A stretch of DNA of 64,000 nt from Limnanthes douglasii subsp. nivea (taxonomy: Eukaryota; Streptophyta; Magnoliopsida; Brassicales; Limnanthaceae), in contig JAUPFV010000003.1 of the NCBI GenBank assembly GCA_036936605.1, positions 146,662,997-146,726,996 on the forward strand, read 5' to 3'. Each line of letters begins with the position of its first letter. The first letter of the stretch is position 1. The translations under genes were made by a program, and so were the position numbers. Positions 60,225-64,000 of this stretch are shown in pieces. The notes beneath the pieces were generated by a model. The model did not search any database. It saw only the letters and a list, made by a program, of their open reading frames with translations, and was not told the origin of the DNA.

Positions 60225-60275
60225 ATTCAAAGTTCCTACGACGTGGGTAACGAAGGTATGTCGCCAAAGTGATCC

Positions 60276-61320
60276 TTGCGGGGGAAGTCCACTCTTCCGA
60301 TCGCCGAATCGATCGACTGTGAAGAATTCGATCAATTCCAATCTCAGGTTGGTAAACATATGCACTCGTTGGGAAATCCGATGAGAGACGTACAAGAAGC
60401 ACTACACAGGCTGTTGAACAACCAAACCAACGGATATCAAGCTCCAAGTTCGAGCAACCAGCCGTCGGGATCTGAGAGAGAGACTGGCCGCGAGCGGAAT
60501 CCGTTTGCTCCTTGGCGAGAACAAAGTAGGGGTCACTATTACCCACAAGACCATCGTGAACAAGTCTTTAACCAACCACCAGCGATAGATTCTGATCTGA
60601 ACACCAACAACCGGTGGGAACCTAGATTCATACTGGAGATCCCAGAGTTCCAAAGGGGTCTCGAACCGGAGGATTTTTTAGATTGGATCGCCTTAGTTGA
60701 ATAAGTCTTTGATTTGAAGGAGGTTTTGGATGTAAAACGGGTACAGTTGGCTGCAACTAAGTTCTGAGGCCGAGCTGCATCCTGCTGGCAACAGCTCAAG
60801 CAAACCAACTTGGGCTAAGTTTGTGAAGCACTTAGGGCCTGCGTATTTTCTTTACAACTATGCGTGTATCACGTATCAGCAGTTCCAAAACCTTAAACAA
60901 GGATCAATGACTGTTGACGAATACACTAACAATTTTTTCAAGCTACAAAACCGTGTCGATATTGCTGATTCAGCAGATCAGCTAGTATCTCGCTATATAA
61001 GAGGGATGAGACAACAGTTTCAGGACCAATTGAACATGTTCAACTCTGTGAATGTGTCTGAAGTACATCAACGCGCACTGCATCTGGAGAAAGCCCTTTC
61101 ACAAAAGCCTTATGGAGGAGATACTTCCAGATGAACTCAATTGGCATTCCCAAAAAGGACGGTTCCAAGCCATAACCCAGGAGTACCAACTGCTGCTCCT
61201 ATGCGTACATGTGATAATTTACAGGTCCCTAGTCACACAGTTACTTCCTCACAGGTCTGGTGCTACCATTGTCATGAATTAGGGCACGTTGTTTTATAGT
61301 GTCCAAAATTACGACAACAG
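60276..61320 (+). pseudogene. gag of the chromovirus-like element, broken
   Basis: 60276-60704 carries the N-terminal part (KSTLPIAESIDCEEF; ILEIPEFQRGLEPEDFLDW). After a stop and a deletion the capsid core resumes at 60823-61134 (LYNYACITYQQFQNLKQGS; MTVDEYTNNFFKLQNRV; QLVSRYIRGMRQQFQDQL). A zinc knuckle CYHCHELGHVVL lies at about 61258-61295, with a stop just before its last Cys. Inactive. Confidence 0.82.
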
Positions 61321-61338
61321 CCACAACAATCAAGGGAT

Positions 61339-61870
61339 TTGTTCGCTGACACTGCTAATTTTTACCTAGAGGGTGAGCCACGGTTTAATGAGGAACCAAA
61401 GGATGTTGTTGATGAGATTCCAGAGGACCAGGTTACAGGAGGAGATATTGGCCAGGCATTGGTTTTAAGGCGTATCTATCTTACGCCAAAAGCCAGAAGT
61501 GAAGGGGATGATTACAGAACAATATTTTCTAATAGACTTGTATTATTGGGGGAAAGGTATGCAAATTTGTTATTTATTGAGGGAGTTGCAAAAATGTTAT
61601 CTCTAAAGAAGCTGTGCAGAAGCTGGCCCTGAAAATAGAAAACAACCCAAACCCCTACAAGTTTGCCTGGTTAAAGAAATGTAGTGAGGTAAATATGTCT
61701 AGAAGATGCCTAATATCTTTCTCTGTTGGTAACTATTGGGATAAAGCATGGTGCGATGACATTGGGATGGATGTGTACCACTTGTTGCTAGGCCGATCCT
61801 GAAAATATGATAGAAGTGTCACATATGATGGTACGAGGAACCGCTACAGTTTCATATGGAATAATGTCAG
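61339..61870 (+). pseudogene. protease of the chromovirus-like element, broken
   Basis: 61339-61632 leads in (DIGQALVLRRIYLTPKAR). The active-site region, expected as DSGSC, reads Y-stop-GSC at about 61575-61595 in the second frame. Later blocks survive (NVISKEAVQKLALK; WDDIGMDVYHLLLGR-like at 61740-61800). Catalytic Asp is lost. Confidence 0.7.
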
Positions 61871-61999
61871 GTTCATATTAACACCAACTAGAGAAGTCTC
61901 CCCAAAACCTACCCTTTCAGTATCAAAGGAGTCGGGTAAGAACTTCCTAGCTCGAAAGGCGTTTATAGAACATGCTCATGAAACAGGGATTATCTATCT

Positions 62000-63390
62000 T
62001 TTGATGGTTAAAGAATATAGGACTGATCCAATTGCAGGTATACCTGAGCGAGTTCGACCGCTATTAGCAGAGTTTTCTGTTGTCTTTCCCGATACTCTAC
62101 CTACAGGTCTTCCTCCATTGAGAGATATTCAGAACCATATTGGCCTTGTACTGGTTGCTAGCCTACCAAACCGACTGCATTATTAAATGAGCCCAAAAGA
62201 GCATGAAGAGCTCCGTAGACAGGTGGAAAAACTATTGATGAAAGGCCACATCCGTGAGAGTCTTAGTCCTTATGCAATTTCTGCACTGTTAAGATAAAAA
62301 AAATGGCTCAATGAGAATGTGTGTGGATAGCCGGGCTATCAACAAAATCACAGTCAGGTATTGGTTTCCTATTCCTCGCCTTGATGATTTACTTGATAAA
62401 TTGAATGGTGCTACTGTGTTTAAGAAGCTAGATTTGAAGAGCATATATCACCAGATTCGTATTCGTATGGGGGATGAGTGGAAAACAACCTTCAATACCC
62501 GAGAAGGTCTATTTGAATGAATGGTAATGCCATTCGGTCTTTCTGACGCTACTACATGTTTATGCAGGTTATGAACCAAGTATTTTTCCCATTCATCGGA
62601 AAATTTCTTGTTGTGTACTTTGATGATATTCTTATATATAGTAACACGGAAGAGCTGCATCTCCAGCACTTACGTAAATTGTTGGTTGTTTTGAAGGGAG
62701 AGAATTTTTATGGAGGACTCGATAAGTGTTGTTTTATGATAGACTCGGCTGTCTTCCTGGGGTATGTTGTGTCAAAGGATGGGCTATCAATGGATCAGTC
62801 GAAAGTGGCAGTCGTGCGAGACTGGCCTATTCCTACTTCTATCATTGAAGTCCGCTATTTTCACGGATTGGTCTCCTTTTACAGATGGTTCATGCATAAC
62901 TCTAGCACTCTCATGGCTCCTATTACAGAGTGTATGAAGGGCAAGACATTCTGCTGGACCCTTGAAACAACTAAGGCGTTTGGGGAAATCAAGGTAAGAC
63001 TGACCACTGCACCGATTCTGATTTTACCTGACTTTTCTACATGATTTGAACTGCATTGTGATGCGTCCGGATTGGGCATTGGAGCTGTACTCAGGCAACG
63101 AGGCCACCCTGTAGCATACTTCAGCGAAAAGTTAAGTGGAGTAAAACTCAACTACAACACCTATGACAAGGAGTCATATGCAGTTGTACGAGCTTCGAAG
63201 CACTAGAGTTCCTACTTTTCCTACTATGACTTTGTCATGTACACCGAGCATAATGCCTTGAAGCATCTGCAGAGTCAAGAGAAACTCGCTTCCCGTCATG
63301 CACGTTGGGCAGCATTTACTCAACAATTTCGTTTTTTCATTAAGCATACTTCAAGGACAGTTAACCGCGGTTGCTGACGCACTGAACTGA
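62000..63390 (+). pseudogene. reverse transcriptase and RNase H of the chromovirus-like element, broken
   Basis: Blocks in order: [20 protein letters not shown] (62188), [20 protein letters not shown] (62311), [11 protein letters not shown], stop at about 62518, VMPFGLSDAT, VVYFDDILIYSN active site (62610), FLGYVVSKDGLS, HGLVSFYRWFMHNSS. After a stop at about 63043 RNase H follows ([30 protein letters not shown]). At least three stops and one frameshift. Confidence 0.88.
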
Positions 63391-64000
63391 CGCAACATGA
63401 TCATTCGTATGGAAGGAGAAATTGTGGGGTTCGAGATGATAAAGGATCTACTAGCTATCGATCCATATTTTGGTCCTATTCTAGAGGATGTCAACGCAGG
63501 TTTGAGAAAAGATTTTGCAGTGAGCAATGGTTATCTCTTCAAATGTAATTTACTTTGTGTTTCTGAGGGCAGTTTGAGGTTATTGATTGTATAGGAGAGA
63601 CACAACGCGAGGCATGGGGGTAGAGATCAAACCCTTCACTCTGTATCCAGCAGTTATTCTAGCCGCATTTGAGGCGAGATGTTATCCATTTTGTAGCTGG
63701 TTGTCGGGTTTGCCAGGTGGCAAAAGGTATATCATCCAACGCAGGTCTATACCTACCACTCTTAAAACCGGAAGGACCGTGGTGAAGCGTCAGCATTGAT
63801 TTTGTCTGGGCTGCCAAGAATACAAAGAGGTAACGATTCTATTTTTGTAGTGGTTGGCAGGTATTCTAAGATGGCCCACTTCATTGCATGCAAGAAAACC
63901 ATGGGTGTTGTGAATGTTGCTGATTTATACTTTCGTGAGATCTACCGCTTACATGGTCTACCTATGAATATCGTTTATGATCGCGATACGCAGTTTGTGG
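63390..64000 (+). pseudogene. integrase of the chromovirus-like element, broken and partial
   Basis: The finger region is at about 63470-63740 (FEARCYPFCSWLSGLPG out of frame). The core from about 63790 shifts frame at SIDFVW and then reads [20 protein letters not shown] and [19 protein letters not shown] to the edge. The first catalytic Asp (SIDFV) and second (DRDTQFV) are recognisable. Confidence 0.82.

Larger units (their letters stand above)
59699..64000 (+). mobile_element. chromovirus-like Ty3/gypsy element, 5' part, decayed, cut by window edge
   Basis: LTR 59699-60212, Met-type primer site, then gag, protease, RT-RNase H and integrase in Ty3/gypsy order, running off at 64000 inside integrase. 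The RT/integrase block style ([26 protein letters not shown]) is that of plant chromoviruses, perhaps CRM or Reina. The chromodomain, if any, is outside the window. Many frameshifts and stops. The relic at 31.1-31.8 kb belongs to a related family. Confidence 0.88.

Noticed and set aside
47320..64000. Integrated plant pararetrovirus sequence
   Set aside because: LTRs, integrase domains and target duplication show LTR retrotransposons; no movement-protein motif was seen.

Overview
This is AT-rich nuclear DNA from a flowering plant, most likely a eudicot. The evidence is spliced plant genes (a plant pectin methylesterase and the plant TFIID subunit TAF15) in a sea of nested plant transposons: Ty3/gypsy Tat and chromovirus-like elements, Ty1/copia, L1-type LINEs, and MULE- and hAT-type elements. 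I cannot name the species. There is no sign of bacterial or organellar DNA.

Layout. 1-2681: left-truncated Tat-type Ty3/gypsy element on the minus strand, with an LTR and an uninterrupted gag-protease frame running off the window edge. 3.0-5.2 kb: decayed gag-like relic. 6.2-11.2 kb: decayed LINE on the plus strand, interrupted at 11.2-12.5 kb by a long-TIR element that carries a short coding fragment (possible Pack-MULE). 12.99-13.31 kb: a 323-bp foldback MITE with a perfect 9-bp target duplication, ending 123 bp before the start codon of an intact two-exon pectin methylesterase gene (13437-15371, +). 15.8-20.4 kb: convergent seven-coding-exon gene for TAF15 (-). 20.9-21.1 kb: acidic low-complexity frame. 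21.2-22.1 kb: a striking array of 23-bp units that flips orientation in the middle. 22.2-28.5 kb: nearly complete LINE (-) with an intact ORF1 and an ORF2 carrying one frameshift and one nonsense codon.

30.2-31.8 kb holds a PPR gene fragment and a chromovirus-like gag/primer-site relic. 32.4-46.5 kb is a nested complex: a decayed copia element (-) whose two LTR relics are 11 kb apart. Its interior contains a decayed LINE (+) and a second copia fragment (+), and its 3' LTR contains a 968-bp MULE-type insertion with a 9-bp target duplication. 47320-58178 is a complete but decayed Tat-type element: two 354-bp LTRs, the 5-bp duplication CTAAC, gag, protease remnant, RT, two RNase H domains and integrase. 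It also has an antisense accessory reading-frame set at its 3' end and a hAT-like insertion between protease and RT. 59.7-64.0 kb is the 5' part of a decayed chromovirus-like element (LTR, Met-type primer site, gag, protease, RT, integrase).

Only two ordinary host genes are well supported: pectin methylesterase (cell wall) and TAF15 (basal transcription). They converge tail to tail about 0.4 kb apart and show no functional link. The most unusual structures are the orientation-flipping 23-bp array, the long-TIR element with a captured-looking exon, and the antisense accessory gene of the Tat element. I saw no CRISPR, tRNA or rRNA gene. Exon joins, element borders and family names were worked out by eye and not by search.
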